Positions 15,746-24,979 of a stretch of 50,564 nucleotides of DNA are shown piece by piece. Position 1 is the first letter of the stretch, and every line of letters starts with the position of its first letter. Both the position numbers and the translations under genes were made by a program. A model generated the notes under the pieces. The model saw nothing but the letters and a program-made list of their open reading frames with translations. It ran no database searches and was not told where the DNA came from. Source of the DNA: Prolixibacteraceae bacterium (GTDB lineage Bacteria; Bacteroidota; Bacteroidia; Bacteroidales; Prolixibacteraceae); NCBI GenBank assembly GCA_019459525.1, contig JAIBEY010000108.1, positions 1 to 50,564 on the forward strand, given 5' to 3'.

Positions 15746-18700
15746 ATGATAAATAAAGACATTAAAAAAGTAATCGTACTGGGGTCGGGAGCACTGAAAA
15801 TTGGTGAGGCCGGTGAGTTCGACTATTCCGGATCTCAGGCGCTGAAAGCCCTGAAGGAAGAGAATGTAGAGACCATCCTGATCAATCCGAATATTGCGAC
15901 GATACAAACTTCAACGGATATCGCCGACCGGATCTATTTCCTTCCTGTGACTCCATATTTTGTGGAACAGGTCATTATTAAAGAAAAGCCTGACGGAATT
16001 TTACTCGCTTTTGGCGGACAAACGGCACTGAACTGCGGGGTGGCACTATTTAGAGGTGGAATCCTGGAGAAATACAATGTGAAAGTGGTAGGAACTCCGG
16101 TTCAGTCGATTATTGATACCGAAGACCGTGAAATTTTCGCCGGAAAGCTGGCTGAGATCGATGTGAAAACACCACGTAGTATTGCCTGTGTAAATATGCA
16201 GGAAGCATACGAGGCGGTTAAAACGGTTGGTTATCCGATTATTATCCGCGCTGCATATACATTGGGTGGATTGGGTAGCGGTTTCTGTGCCAACGATGAA
16301 GAATTGGAAGCGCTGGCTTCAAAAGCATTCACTTATTCGCCACAAATTTTGGTTGAAGAATCGATCAAAGGCTGGAAGGAAGTGGAATACGAGGTGGTTC
16401 GTGACCGCTTCAACAATTGCATCACCGTTTGTAACATGGAAAACTTCGATCCGCTTGGAATTCACACTGGCGAAAGTATCGTGGTTGCACCTTCGCAAAC
16501 ACTTTCAAATTCAGAATATCACAAACTGCGCGCACTGGCCATCAAAATTATCCGTCACATCGGAATTGTTGGCGAATGTAATGTACAATATGCCCTCGAT
16601 CCACATTCTGAAGATTACCGTGTGATCGAAGTAAATGCTCGCCTGTCGCGCTCTTCGGCGCTTGCATCGAAAGCGACCGGTTATCCGTTGGCTTTTGTAG
16701 CTGCCAAACTGGGTTTGGGCTACGGACTGCATCAACTGAATAACCAAGTAACCAAAGTAACCACAGCAGCGTTCGAACCTGCACTCGATTATATCGTTTG
16801 TAAAATTCCACGCTGGGACTTGAATAAATTTTCAGGAGTATCGAAAAACCTCGGAAGTTCGATGAAATCAGTTGGCGAAATCATGTCGATTGGCCGTTCG
16901 TTCGAGGAAGCCATCCAGAAAGGTATCCGGATGGTTGGGATCGGAATGCACGGGTTTGTCGCCAACAAAGAAGAAATTACCATCGAGCAGATTGACGAAG
17001 AACTGGTACATCCGACCGACCGCCGAATCTTCGCGATTGCTGAGGCTTTCAATAAAGGCTATTCGGTTGACGAAATCTACGAAAAGACTAAAATTGACCG
17101 CTGGTTCCTGCAAAAATTACAGAACATTCATGTTACAAAGAATAAGCTTGAAGCTGTTAATTCGCTTCCGGCATTGGAGGATTCTTTGCTACTTCAGGCA
17201 AAGAAAGAAGGATATTCCGATTTCCAGATTGCCCGTCTGGTGCTGAAATCTTCTAACAAAGCGATTAATGAAGATTTGCTGAAGGTACGCGACTGGCGTA
17301 AAAGCAAAAACATTCTGCCTTCTGTAAAACAGATCGATACGCTGGCCGGCGAATATCCTGCGCAAACCAATTACCTGTATCTGACTTACAACGGAAACGA
17401 ACACGATGTGGAGTTTCAGCACGACGATAAATCGGTGATCGTTTTGGGCTCTGGTGCATACCGCATCGGAAGTTCGGTAGAATTCGACTGGTGTAGCGTA
17501 AATGCGATAACGACCATTCACAAGGAAAATTACCGCTCAATCATGATCAATTACAATCCGGAGACCGTGAGTACCGATTACGATACCTGCGACCGCCTGT
17601 ATTTTGATGAGCTGACCTTCGAGCGTGTGATGGACATTGTTGATCTGGAAGTGCCGAAAGGCGTGGTTCTCTCGATGGGTGGACAGATTCCTAACAACCT
17701 TGCTATGAAACTGCATCGCCAGAATGTGCCAATTTTGGGAACTTCTCCATTGAATATAGATCGTGCCGAAGACCGCAAAAAGTTTAGCTCTTTATGCGAC
17801 AATCTTGGAATTGATCAGCCGCGCTGGTCGGAATTAACAAGTATCGAAGACATTTATACATTCGTGGATGAAGTCGGTTTCCCGGTTTTGATCCGTCCTT
17901 CGTATGTGCTTTCAGGAGCAGCAATGAACGTGGTTTCGAACAAAGACCAGTTGCAGCATTTTCTGACTCTGGCAGCCAATGTGTCGAAAGAACATCCGGT
18001 TGTGGTCTCCGAATTCATTGAGCAGGCGAAGGAAATTGAGATTGACGCGGTAGCCAAAAATGGTGAAGTAGTGGCATATGCCATTTCGGAACATGTGGAG
18101 TTTGCCGGGGTTCACTCAGGCGACGCAACCATCGTTTTCCCTCCTCAAAAATTGTATGTCGAAACCATTCGCCGCATCAAGAAAATTGCCCGCCAGATTG
18201 CCAAGGAACTCAACATTACCGGGCCTTTCAATATGCAGTTGCTGGCTAAGGATAACGATATTAAAGTGATCGAATGTAATCTTCGGGCATCGCGCAGTTT
18301 CCCATTTGTGTCGAAGGTGATGAAATATAACCTGATTGAAATTGCGACTCAGGTGATGCTGGATGCCCCATTCCAAACTCCGGACAAATCGTTGTTCGAG
18401 CTGGATTATGTGGGCGTGAAGGCCGCACAGTTCTCGTTTGCCCGTTTGCTGAATGCCGACCCTGTTTTGGGTGTCGATATGTCGTCGACCGGCGAAGTAG
18501 GCTGTATTGGTGAAAACTTCTACGAAGCCATCCTGAAATCGATGCTTTCGGTTGGTTATTCCATTCCGAAGAAAAATATCCTGATTTCATCAGGCGAAAC
18601 CCGCTCGAAAATAGAATTGCTTAGTAGCGCCAAAATGCTTGCTGAACGTGGGTTTAACCTTTTCGCAACTGGCGGAACTCAGCAGTTTTTGGCTGACAAT

Positions 18701-18979
18701 GGTGTGGCATCGACCCGTTTATATTGGCCCGATGAAACCGATAAACATCCGAATACGCTGGAATACATTAAGGAAAAGAAGATTGATTTGGTTATCAACA
18801 TTCCGAAAGATCATACAACCCGCGAAATCACGAATGGATATACGATTCGCCGTAGTGCGATCGATTACAGCATTCCGCTCATTACGAATGCCCGTGTTGC
18901 GAGTGCGTTTATCTACGCCTTCTGCAAATACGGCATCGAAGATTTATCTATCAAAAGCTGGGACGAATACAAAGATTAA
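15746..18979 (+). CDS. carB: Carbamoyl-phosphate synthase large subunit
   Basis: A 1077-residue synthetase with two ATP-grasp halves. The first half starts VIVLGSGALKIGEAGEFDYSGSQ; the second starts at about residue 560 with VIVLGSGAYRIGSSVEFDWC. The C-terminal MGS-like regulatory domain (about 945-1070) has FATGGTQQFLADNGV. A frame from TTG 15722 adds eight residues from repeat DNA, but ATG 15746 gives the usual MINKDIKKVIVLGSG start. With CarA it makes carbamoyl phosphate. The C-terminal domain is the site of ornithine/UMP control in enterics; whether that holds here is not shown. Confidence 0.97.
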   Translation: MINKDIKKVIVLGSGALKIGEAGEFDYSGSQALKALKEENVETILINPNIATIQTSTDIADRIYFLPVTPYFVEQVIIKEKPDGILLAFGGQTALNCGVALFRGGILEKYNVKVVGTPVQSIIDTEDREIFAGKLAEIDVKTPRSIACVNMQEAYEAVKTVGYPIIIRAAYTLGGLGSGFCANDEELEALASKAFTYSPQILVEESIKGWKEVEYEVVRDRFNNCITVCNMENFDPLGIHTGESIVVAPSQTLSNSEYHKLRALAIKIIRHIGIVGECNVQYALDPHSEDYRVIEVNARLSRSSALASKATGYPLAFVAAKLGLGYGLHQLNNQVTKVTTAAFEPALDYIVCKIPRWDLNKFSGVSKNLGSSMKSVGEIMSIGRSFEEAIQKGIRMVGIGMHGFVANKEEITIEQIDEELVHPTDRRIFAIAEAFNKGYSVDEIYEKTKIDRWFLQKLQNIHVTKNKLEAVNSLPALEDSLLLQAKKEGYSDFQIARLVLKSSNKAINEDLLKVRDWRKSKNILPSVKQIDTLAGEYPAQTNYLYLTYNGNEHDVEFQHDDKSVIVLGSGAYRIGSSVEFDWCSVNAITTIHKENYRSIMINYNPETVSTDYDTCDRLYFDELTFERVMDIVDLEVPKGVVLSMGGQIPNNLAMKLHRQNVPILGTSPLNIDRAEDRKKFSSLCDNLGIDQPRWSELTSIEDIYTFVDEVGFPVLIRPSYVLSGAAMNVVSNKDQLQHFLTLAANVSKEHPVVVSEFIEQAKEIEIDAVAKNGEVVAYAISEHVEFAGVHSGDATIVFPPQKLYVETIRRIKKIARQIAKELNITGPFNMQLLAKDNDIKVIECNLRASRSFPFVSKVMKYNLIEIATQVMLDAPFQTPDKSLFELDYVGVKAAQFSFARLLNADPVLGVDMSSTGEVGCIGENFYEAILKSMLSVGYSIPKKNILISSGETRSKIELLSSAKMLAERGFNLFATGGTQQFLADNGVASTRLYWPDETDKHPNTLEYIKEKKIDLVINIPKDHTTREITNGYTIRRSAIDYSIPLITNARVASAFIYAFCKYGIEDLSIKSWDEYKD

Positions 18980-19005
18980 CCTTATAATCAACGTAGAGAC
19001 GTGCC

Positions 19006-19033
19006 GTAGAGACGCGATTAATCGCGTCTCTAC
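19006..19033. repeat. 28-bp perfect palindrome after carB
   Basis: GTAGAGACGCGATT followed by its exact reverse complement. A partial copy (GTAGAGACG) lies just before it at 18993-19001. It resembles a family of dispersed palindromes in Bacteroidota and cyanobacterial genomes. No T-run follows it; the terminator is the next hairpin. Confidence 0.8.
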
Positions 19034-19044
19034 CCACAAAACAC

Positions 19045-19079
19045 AAAGGTCATCCTGAAAAATCGGGATGACCTTTTTT
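19045..19079 (+). terminator. carAB terminator
   Basis: AAAGGTCATCC, loop, GGGATGACCTTTTTT: a 10-bp stem and a T-run, 66 bp after the carB stop. Confidence 0.85.
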
Positions 19080-19155
19080 CTTGTACGTATTTGATTTATG
19101 TCTTAATTGTTGCCCAAAATCCAACGAAAAGGATAAACTGTATCCTGTTTTCGAC

Positions 19156-19163
19156 TAGATTTG
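19156..19163 (+). promoter_or_regulatory. -7 box of the metallophosphoesterase operon
   Basis: TAGATTTG followed by C fits TAnnTTTG exactly and lies 30 bp before the ATG at 19193. No clear -33 box is seen. Confidence 0.5.
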
Positions 19164-19192
19164 CTTTTAGCTAGAAAACAGAAACAGATTCA

Positions 19193-20014
19193 ATGAAAAC
19201 GATTTACCGAAGGCCGGTAGGAATTGCTCAATTCCTGCTGGCAGTTATGCTTTTAGGGTCATGTGACCTGATTGAGTACCATCCGTATGATTTGGAATCC
19301 AAAAATCAACCGTCCAATCTGAATCAGACTAATATTAAACTTATCGAGAAAATAAATAATGACTCGGATACGGTCAGATTTGTTTTTATGGGCGATACGC
19401 AGCGCTTTTACGACGAAACGACTGATTTTGTCAATGCCGTAAATAAGCGCAATGATATCGATTTTGTTATTCACGGGGGAGATATCACCGATTTCGGAAT
19501 GAGTAAAGAATACGTCTGGATTCATGATATCATGAAAAAACTTCGTGTTCCATATGTCGCACTGATTGGGAATCATGATGTTGTTGGGCATGGGAAGGAT
19601 GTGTACCAGAAAATATATGGTGACTTTAATTTTTCTTTTCAATTCAGGAAAACCCGTTTTATTTGTTTGAATACCAATGCCCTTGAATTCGATTATTCAA
19701 TCCCTGTTCCTGACTTTGATTTTATGATGAGTTTCCTGAACGATTCGTCCGATATTGAGCGGACTATTGTGGTTATGCATTCTCCGCCTTACGATGATCA
19801 GTTTAATAACAATTCTGCTTTAATGTTCAACTACTTAGTTGAGCAGTATAAAGGTTTAGCGTTTTGTATTCATGCTCATCGTCATAGCTTAAGCGAAAAC
19901 GACTACTTCAAAAATGGGATAACCTACTATGGTTGCGACGACATCGCCGGCCGGAGTTACCTGCTGTTTACCCTGATCGGAAATTCATACACTTACCAGG
20001 TGGTTAAATTTTAA
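19193..20014 (+). CDS. Metallophosphoesterase lipoprotein
   Basis: A 273-residue calcineurin-like phosphoesterase. The N-terminus has a lipoprotein signal peptide with a lipobox ending LLGSC (Cys24), so the protein is probably anchored in the envelope. Metal-binding motifs occur in order: FMGDTQ (Asp), HGGDITDFG, LIGNHDVVG, VVMHSPPYDD and HAHRH. The last replaces the usual GHxH, with the first Gly changed to Ala. The substrate cannot be told. The next gene, a beta-barrel candidate, starts 11 bp after the stop, so the two probably form an operon. Confidence 0.87.
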   Translation: MKTIYRRPVGIAQFLLAVMLLGSCDLIEYHPYDLESKNQPSNLNQTNIKLIEKINNDSDTVRFVFMGDTQRFYDETTDFVNAVNKRNDIDFVIHGGDITDFGMSKEYVWIHDIMKKLRVPYVALIGNHDVVGHGKDVYQKIYGDFNFSFQFRKTRFICLNTNALEFDYSIPVPDFDFMMSFLNDSSDIERTIVVMHSPPYDDQFNNNSALMFNYLVEQYKGLAFCIHAHRHSLSENDYFKNGITYYGCDDIAGRSYLLFTLIGNSYTYQVVKF

Positions 20015-20025
20015 TTTTTGATCCG

Positions 20026-20649
20026 ATGAAGAGGTTTTCTTATATTTTCTTATTGATTTCAGTGTTTTGCACGAATGTGCTTTTAGCCGATTCTGCACAT
20101 GAACGAAAATTAGCCAGATATCAAAGGGATTGGAATAGGTTGATTCCTAAACAGTCAAAACTCCAATTTGCCGGGTCTATGGGTATGTTTTCAGTAGGGC
20201 CAGGATGGTATTACGGTAAAAATAAGCAGTGGGAAACGGACTGGTTTATTGGTTTTATTCCTGAAATTAAGGGAATTGAGGGGCATGTGACGACAACCAT
20301 CAAACAAACATATACGCCTTTCCGTTTTCAGTTGAATGATCGGTTCCGGATTGAACCTATGACTACCGGAATTTATATAAATAAAATATTCGGACAATAT
20401 TTTTGGAGCAAGTTGCCAGAAAAGTATCCCAAAAATTACTATTTCTGGGCCGTTAACACCCGGTTTAATGTATTTTTAGGCCAGTCGTTTTCTTTTCAAC
20501 TGGGCGAAAAAACACTGGGAAAAGAATTGTCTTTTTTCTACGAGTTCAATACAAACGACCTTTACCTGATCAGTGCATTTGGAAACAAAACTATCGGAAT
20601 TAAAGACATTGTGGGCTTGTCGTTTGGAATCAGGTATCGTGTATTTTAA
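20026..20649 (+). CDS. Exported beta-barrel-like hypothetical protein
   Basis: 207 residues with a clear signal peptide (MKRFSYIFLLISVFCTNVLLA), then alternating hydrophobic and polar stretches rich in aromatic residues (FAGSMGMFSVGPGWYYGK, FWAVNTRFNVFLG, VGLSFGIRYRVF). The final Phe and paired strands suggest an outer-membrane barrel or a periplasmic beta protein. No family is recognised. It is likely co-transcribed with the metallophosphoesterase lipoprotein, and the two may act in the same envelope process. Confidence 0.7.
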   Translation: MKRFSYIFLLISVFCTNVLLADSAHERKLARYQRDWNRLIPKQSKLQFAGSMGMFSVGPGWYYGKNKQWETDWFIGFIPEIKGIEGHVTTTIKQTYTPFRFQLNDRFRIEPMTTGIYINKIFGQYFWSKLPEKYPKNYYFWAVNTRFNVFLGQSFSFQLGEKTLGKELSFFYEFNTNDLYLISAFGNKTIGIKDIVGLSFGIRYRVF

Positions 20650-20791
20650 CTTGTTATAGTTAATTGGGTTTTAATGTATCAAAGTTAGAACCTAATTTAG
20701 CGATAAATCTCCTTAAAATCAGAACTATAAATTTCGTAATGCGTAAGTTTATCAGAAAAATTCAATTTGATAACCTTAAACCCGAATCGTT

Positions 20792-21274
20792 ATGTCATCT
20801 TCTGAATCCGATGTGGAATGTTGCCCACCATTTGATCCCGTTCCCTGGGACGATCAGACTTTCAAATGGGAAAATAAATTGTTCATTAAAGACCGTGTGT
20901 TCACTATTTTTTACATGCCTGTAAACTTTGGGCAAGTGATGAAACGCCTTGATCAGGTGGTTAAATCTGCCGGGGCAACGATCCCCGATTACTTGTGTTT
21001 ATCCGACCATACCTCGAAGTGGAACATGGATGTTCTTCTGGCTGTTGATAAAGAAATTCAGGGAGCTAAAAACATGACTTTGATTGGTGATTTTTACAGT
21101 AAAGTTTATGAAGGTCCGTTTCGCGATACCGAAAAATGGTGCAAAGATTTCGATAAACTGGCCATATCTCATGGGTTTAAAATTAAAAAGTGGTTTATGT
21201 GGTACACCACCTGCCCGAAATGCGCTAAAAAATATGGTAAAAATTATGTGGTTATAATGGCCGAGGTGGAATAA
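20792..21274 (+). CDS. Conserved uncharacterised protein (often labelled hydrolase)
   Basis: A 160-residue soluble protein. It begins with a CCPPFDPVPWDD motif, has DYLCLSDHTSKWNMD in the middle, and ends with WFMWYTTCPKCAKKYGKNYVVI. The C-terminal Cys-x2-Cys and the N-terminal Cys pair could hold a metal. Related proteins in many bacteria carry the same three blocks and are usually just called hydrolase, with no proven reaction. It stands alone between short gaps; no operon is evident. Confidence 0.7.
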   Translation: MSSSESDVECCPPFDPVPWDDQTFKWENKLFIKDRVFTIFYMPVNFGQVMKRLDQVVKSAGATIPDYLCLSDHTSKWNMDVLLAVDKEIQGAKNMTLIGDFYSKVYEGPFRDTEKWCKDFDKLAISHGFKIKKWFMWYTTCPKCAKKYGKNYVVIMAEVE

Positions 21275-21459
21275 AATAAAACTCTCTTTCTGGAATTTTC
21301 GCACTTAATATTCTATAGCCAATTTCAATGGCTTCATGGGTAATTTCAAACAAAATGCAATGAAAACGAGAATTAAAGTAATTCAAATCATGCAGTTTTT
21401 CATGTTGAAGAAAAGTTAATGATTAATTATTGTATTCTATTTATCGGTTGATTATTGGC

Positions 21460-21467
21460 TATATTTG
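21460..21467 (+). promoter_or_regulatory. -7 box fixing the zinc-ribbon start
   Basis: TATATTTG followed by C matches TAnnTTTG. It lies inside the longer frame that starts at 21430, so those upstream codons would not be transcribed and ATG 21499 is preferred. Confidence 0.5.
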
Positions 21468-21498
21468 CGAACCACAAATTTCACTAACTGTATTGAAA

Positions 21499-21915
21499 AT
21501 GAAAACGTGCCCCAATTGCAAAGCCGATGTGGACGATAATTTTGAATTGTGTTGGAATTGCCAGTATAGCTTTACCGATGAGCAGGTGCTGAAAGAAAAT
21601 GAAGTAAAGTTGATTTGCCCTGAATGTAAGGCAGAGATTGATTCGAACCTTCATTATTGTTTGTATTGTAAGCATAACCTAAACGCTGTAGTGGAAATTG
21701 ACAGGCAGACGAATCCAGAACCAGTTAAACAGATCGATTGTTTGCGCTGTCAGGTGCCTATGTTATTTAATGGAAATGTTCGGTTTCACGAAGGTACGCG
21801 AATGGGTGCTTTTGGCGATTTGTTTGAGTTGTTTACCAACCGCGAATCGTTTGATTTGTATTTCTGCCCCAACTGTGGCAAGGTTGAATTCTTTTTACCT
21901 GAAATCCAAGACTAG
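21499..21915 (+). CDS. Triple zinc-ribbon protein
   Basis: A 138-residue protein with three double-Cys knuckle pairs: CPNC...CWNC (about 4-22), CPEC...CLYC (about 43-61) and CLRC...CPNC (about 83-132). This predicts two compact zinc ribbons and one split one. A longer frame from 21430 is rejected because of the promoter box at 21460. No enzymatic domain is seen. It may bind nucleic acid or a protein partner. It converges on the DUF4197 gene across a hairpin-rich gap. Confidence 0.75.
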   Translation: MKTCPNCKADVDDNFELCWNCQYSFTDEQVLKENEVKLICPECKAEIDSNLHYCLYCKHNLNAVVEIDRQTNPEPVKQIDCLRCQVPMLFNGNVRFHEGTRMGAFGDLFELFTNRESFDLYFCPNCGKVEFFLPEIQD

Positions 21916-21998
21916 GGAATGCAGCGTATTACGGATATGATATTTAAACAGCTATCAGTAAAACTATTCAGAATTATCGGTTTATAGGTTCTGAATAG

Positions 21999-22080
21999 CC
22001 CCGACCTTTAGGTCTGGGGAAAATGAGAAACAGACCAATCCAGGCTTTAGCCGAAATAATTGAATGTTTAGGCTAAAGCC
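21999..22080. repeat. Two hairpin repeats
   Basis: CCCCGACC-TTTA-GGTCtGGGG (21999-22019) and GGCTTTAGCC (22043-22052) facing GGCTAAAGCC (22071-22080). Both look like dispersed Bacteroidota intergenic repeats. They lie in the gap between convergent genes. Confidence 0.65.
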
Positions 22081-22092
22081 AAAATACGAATT

Positions 22093-22132
22093 ATTCATCT
22101 TTCAACGGCATAAATGCCGTTGAAAGATGAAT
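22093..22132. repeat. 19-bp-stem hairpin between convergent genes
   Basis: ATTCATCTTTCAACGGCAT, loop AA, then the exact reverse complement. It lies between the stops at 21915 (plus) and 22163 (minus), so it may serve both as a two-way terminator, though T-runs are lacking. It resembles a dispersed repeat. Confidence 0.75.
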
Positions 22133-22162
22133 CAACCATATATCCGATAATTCCGAAACTAT

Positions 22163-22921
22163 TTACAAGTTGGAGTTGCCAAATACCCGTTTCAAAAGAG
22201 CAGTAACCCGCGCATTGGCATTGGTGCGGATGTCTTTTTCGCGTTCTTCTATTTTCAGGAACATACCATTTAATGCCTGTTGAAGAATGTAATCTTCCAG
22301 TTTTACATCCACTGTTTTTAAGCCTCCTATTTGTCCAATCGACGAACCTGCCAGTTTATTCCAGCGGGTGGTCAGCTCGTTCCACGATTGTTGGGTCGAA
22401 ATGCCTGCAATCAAGCCTTTATTCAGCGATTCGCGAATTTTTGGGCGATACAATTCGCCCAGTTGAGCCGAAGTTTTCTGTTTGAAATATTGGGTTGCAG
22501 CGTTATCCGGACCTTTCAGGATTTGCAAGGCATCGGTAAAAGTCATTTCCTTTACGCTATTTACGAAAATCGGTTTGGCTCCTTTGGCTGCGTCTTCAGC
22601 CGCACGGTTAATGCGAACAATTACATCATCAACCAATTTGGTTCCACCCGGAAGTTTCGAAAGATGGTCGGTAATGGTTTTGGCCTCCGGAGGCAGCAAA
22701 ATTTTAACTGCCTGATCTTTCAGGTATCCGTCAATAGCCGATAAGCGGTTAACCGAACTATCGGTTCCAACCAGAAGTGCATCTTTCAGTCCACCAACAA
22801 TTTCAGCATTAGTCAATGGTAGGTTTTGTGTAGCAACAGACTGGGCTATTTGAGTTAGTTCGGCACATGAGTTCAGGATAAATAAGAATAAAATAAGGGC
22901 AATTGGTTTTATTTTTCGCAT
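22163..22921 (-). CDS. DUF4197 lipoprotein
   Basis: 252 residues with a lipoprotein signal peptide (FLFILNSC, Cys19). The rest matches DUF4197: ALLVGTDSSVNRLSAIDGYLKD, VKILLPPEA, FVNSVKEMTFTDALQIL, TQYFKQKTSAQL and a helical C-terminus ending in TALLKRVFG. The function is unknown; the protein should be periplasmic or membrane-anchored. It begins 19 bp after the ygiQ stop and is probably co-transcribed with it. Confidence 0.9.
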   Translation of the reverse strand: MRKIKPIALILFLFILNSCAELTQIAQSVATQNLPLTNAEIVGGLKDALLVGTDSSVNRLSAIDGYLKDQAVKILLPPEAKTITDHLSKLPGGTKLVDDVIVRINRAAEDAAKGAKPIFVNSVKEMTFTDALQILKGPDNAATQYFKQKTSAQLGELYRPKIRESLNKGLIAGISTQQSWNELTTRWNKLAGSSIGQIGGLKTVDVKLEDYILQQALNGMFLKIEEREKDIRTNANARVTALLKRVFGNSNL

Positions 22922-22940
22922 GTCAAATGGTCTGTTTAAA

Positions 22941-24818
22941 TCAATGTTTTCTGATTGGTTTTTCTTCTTTTTTGGTCGAACCGAATAGCCCGTCGAGTAA
23001 GTCTTTGCGGTTTAAACGAAGCAGTTCGCTTTTTATTTCCTGATGATATTCGCGTTGATACCAGAAAAAGTATTTCCGTTGCGCCAGTTTTTCTTTCTGA
23101 TTTTTAGCGGTGAAAACCTTTTGCATGGTGTATGGATGGTAACCAGTGTAATAAATCACGGTTGCCAAAGTCATAGGTGTTGGCGTAAAATCCTGAATCT
23201 GTTCCAGTTTAAAATCAAGGTTCTTCGTCTCAACAGCCAAATTGGCCATGTCCACATTTTCACAGCCTGGGTGACTCGAAATGAAATACGGTATCAATTG
23301 TTGGTTCAGCCCTTCTTCTTTATTGATTTCCTGAAAAACCTTATTCAGCTTGTAAAATAACTTAAACGAAGGTTTTCGCATCAGGTCGAGAACCTGGTCG
23401 GAGGTGTGTTCAGGAGCTACTTTTAATCGTCCGGAAACGTGGTGCTTAATCACTTCGCGGAGGTATTCCATATTGTTTTTATTCACCTGCGGATCGTTGG
23501 TTTCCTTTAAAATCATGTCGTAGCGAATTCCGCTGCCAATAAATGCTTTTTTTACATCAGGATGCTGTCGCACTTTTTTGTACAAATCCAGCATCGGTTT
23601 GTGGTCGATATTCAGGTTCTTGCATACATCAGGAAAAACACAGGAAGGGCGTTTGCATTTGCGGCAAATCTCTTCGTGTATGCCCTTCATTTTATACATA
23701 TTAGCCGACGGCCCGCCCAAATCGGAAATGTATCCTTTAAAATCGGGCATAAGCACCAGCTTATCCACCTCTTTCATGATCGATTCTTCGGAGCGGCTGG
23801 CAATAAATTTACCCTGATGCGCCGAAATGGTACAAAAAGTGCAACCGCCAAAACAACCACGATGAATATTTACAGAATGTCGGATCATGTTGTAGGCCGG
23901 AATTTCTTCCTTGTTTTTATAGCGGGGATGGGGCAAACGTGTAAACGGAAGATCGTAAAATCGGTCGATTTCTTTTTCCTCTAGAGGTGGCCAGGGCGGA
24001 TTTACAATCACCTGCTGATCCCCAATTTCCTGAATAATGACATTGGCCTCCACTTTATTCGACTCTTCCTCGATGTGCATAAAGTTTTTGGCGTATTTTT
24101 TCTTGTCATCCAGGCACTCTTCGTAAGAATAAAGCTTAATGCTGTTCCATTTTTTGTTGGTCACATATTCGGCTTCTTTCGAAACCAGAAATGCGGTTTG
24201 CGGAATGTTGGTCAACTTTTGCGGATCAACCCCTTTTTGTATCAGTTTGGTATATTCCAATATGGACTTTTCGCCCATGCCATAAAACAACATGTCGGCT
24301 TTCGAGTCAACCAGGATGGAAGGTTTTAGTTTGTCGCTCCAGTAATCGTAATGGGTTACCCGACGGAGTGACGCTTCAATGCCGCCAATAACCAAAGGCA
24401 CATCCGGAAATAAATCTTTCAGGATATTGCAATAAACTGTAGTGGCATAATCGGGGCGCTGACCTTGCCGGCCACCGGGCGTATAGGCATCGTTCGATCG
24501 TTTCCGCTTGTTGGCGGTATAATGGTTTACCATCGAATCCATATTTCCGGCTGTTACCGCAAAATAAAGGTTGGGTTTGCCCAATTTCTTGAAATCGCGC
24601 AAATCGTCCTGCCAGTTGGGTTGCGGAACAATAGCCACTTTAAGCCCTTCAGCTTCGAGTATTCGCCCAATAACAGCAGCTCCAAACGAAGGATGGTCCA
24701 CATAGGCGTCGCCGGTAAAGAAGATCACGTCAACACTGTCCCAGCCTCTGGATTCTACCTCTTTTTTGGTGGTAGGCAACCACTGATTGATGTCGTATTT
24801 CTGATAAAGTATGTTCAA
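22941..24818 (-). CDS. ygiQ: YgiQ family radical SAM protein
   Basis: A 625-residue protein of the YgiQ family. The N-terminal domain (about 1-280) resembles a cobalamin-binding-like fold, with QWLPTTKKEV, GDAYVDHPSFG and VIGGIEASLRRVTHYDYW. The radical SAM core follows, with the cluster motif C-x3-C-x2-C in RGCFGGCTFC. The C-terminal part ends with the family blocks DFTPTPMTLATVIYYTGYHP and a charged tail. The enzyme class would make 5'-deoxyadenosyl radicals; the substrate is unknown. It is followed by the DUF4197 gene. Confidence 0.93.
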   Translation of the reverse strand: MNILYQKYDINQWLPTTKKEVESRGWDSVDVIFFTGDAYVDHPSFGAAVIGRILEAEGLKVAIVPQPNWQDDLRDFKKLGKPNLYFAVTAGNMDSMVNHYTANKRKRSNDAYTPGGRQGQRPDYATTVYCNILKDLFPDVPLVIGGIEASLRRVTHYDYWSDKLKPSILVDSKADMLFYGMGEKSILEYTKLIQKGVDPQKLTNIPQTAFLVSKEAEYVTNKKWNSIKLYSYEECLDDKKKYAKNFMHIEEESNKVEANVIIQEIGDQQVIVNPPWPPLEEKEIDRFYDLPFTRLPHPRYKNKEEIPAYNMIRHSVNIHRGCFGGCTFCTISAHQGKFIASRSEESIMKEVDKLVLMPDFKGYISDLGGPSANMYKMKGIHEEICRKCKRPSCVFPDVCKNLNIDHKPMLDLYKKVRQHPDVKKAFIGSGIRYDMILKETNDPQVNKNNMEYLREVIKHHVSGRLKVAPEHTSDQVLDLMRKPSFKLFYKLNKVFQEINKEEGLNQQLIPYFISSHPGCENVDMANLAVETKNLDFKLEQIQDFTPTPMTLATVIYYTGYHPYTMQKVFTAKNQKEKLAQRKYFFWYQREYHQEIKSELLRLNRKDLLDGLFGSTKKEEKPIRKH

Positions 24819-24979
24819 TGTCTAAAATTTTATGCGAATTAAGCTATTTCAACTACAATTGACCAAAAAAAATGTTCATTTTTAAGAATTCTTTTTCGAT
24901 ATCAGCCAGGTTTATTTGTGGTTAATCCCGAAAACTGTAACAACTTCTGTTTTAAGTAAAAACATATATTGCGATTCAT

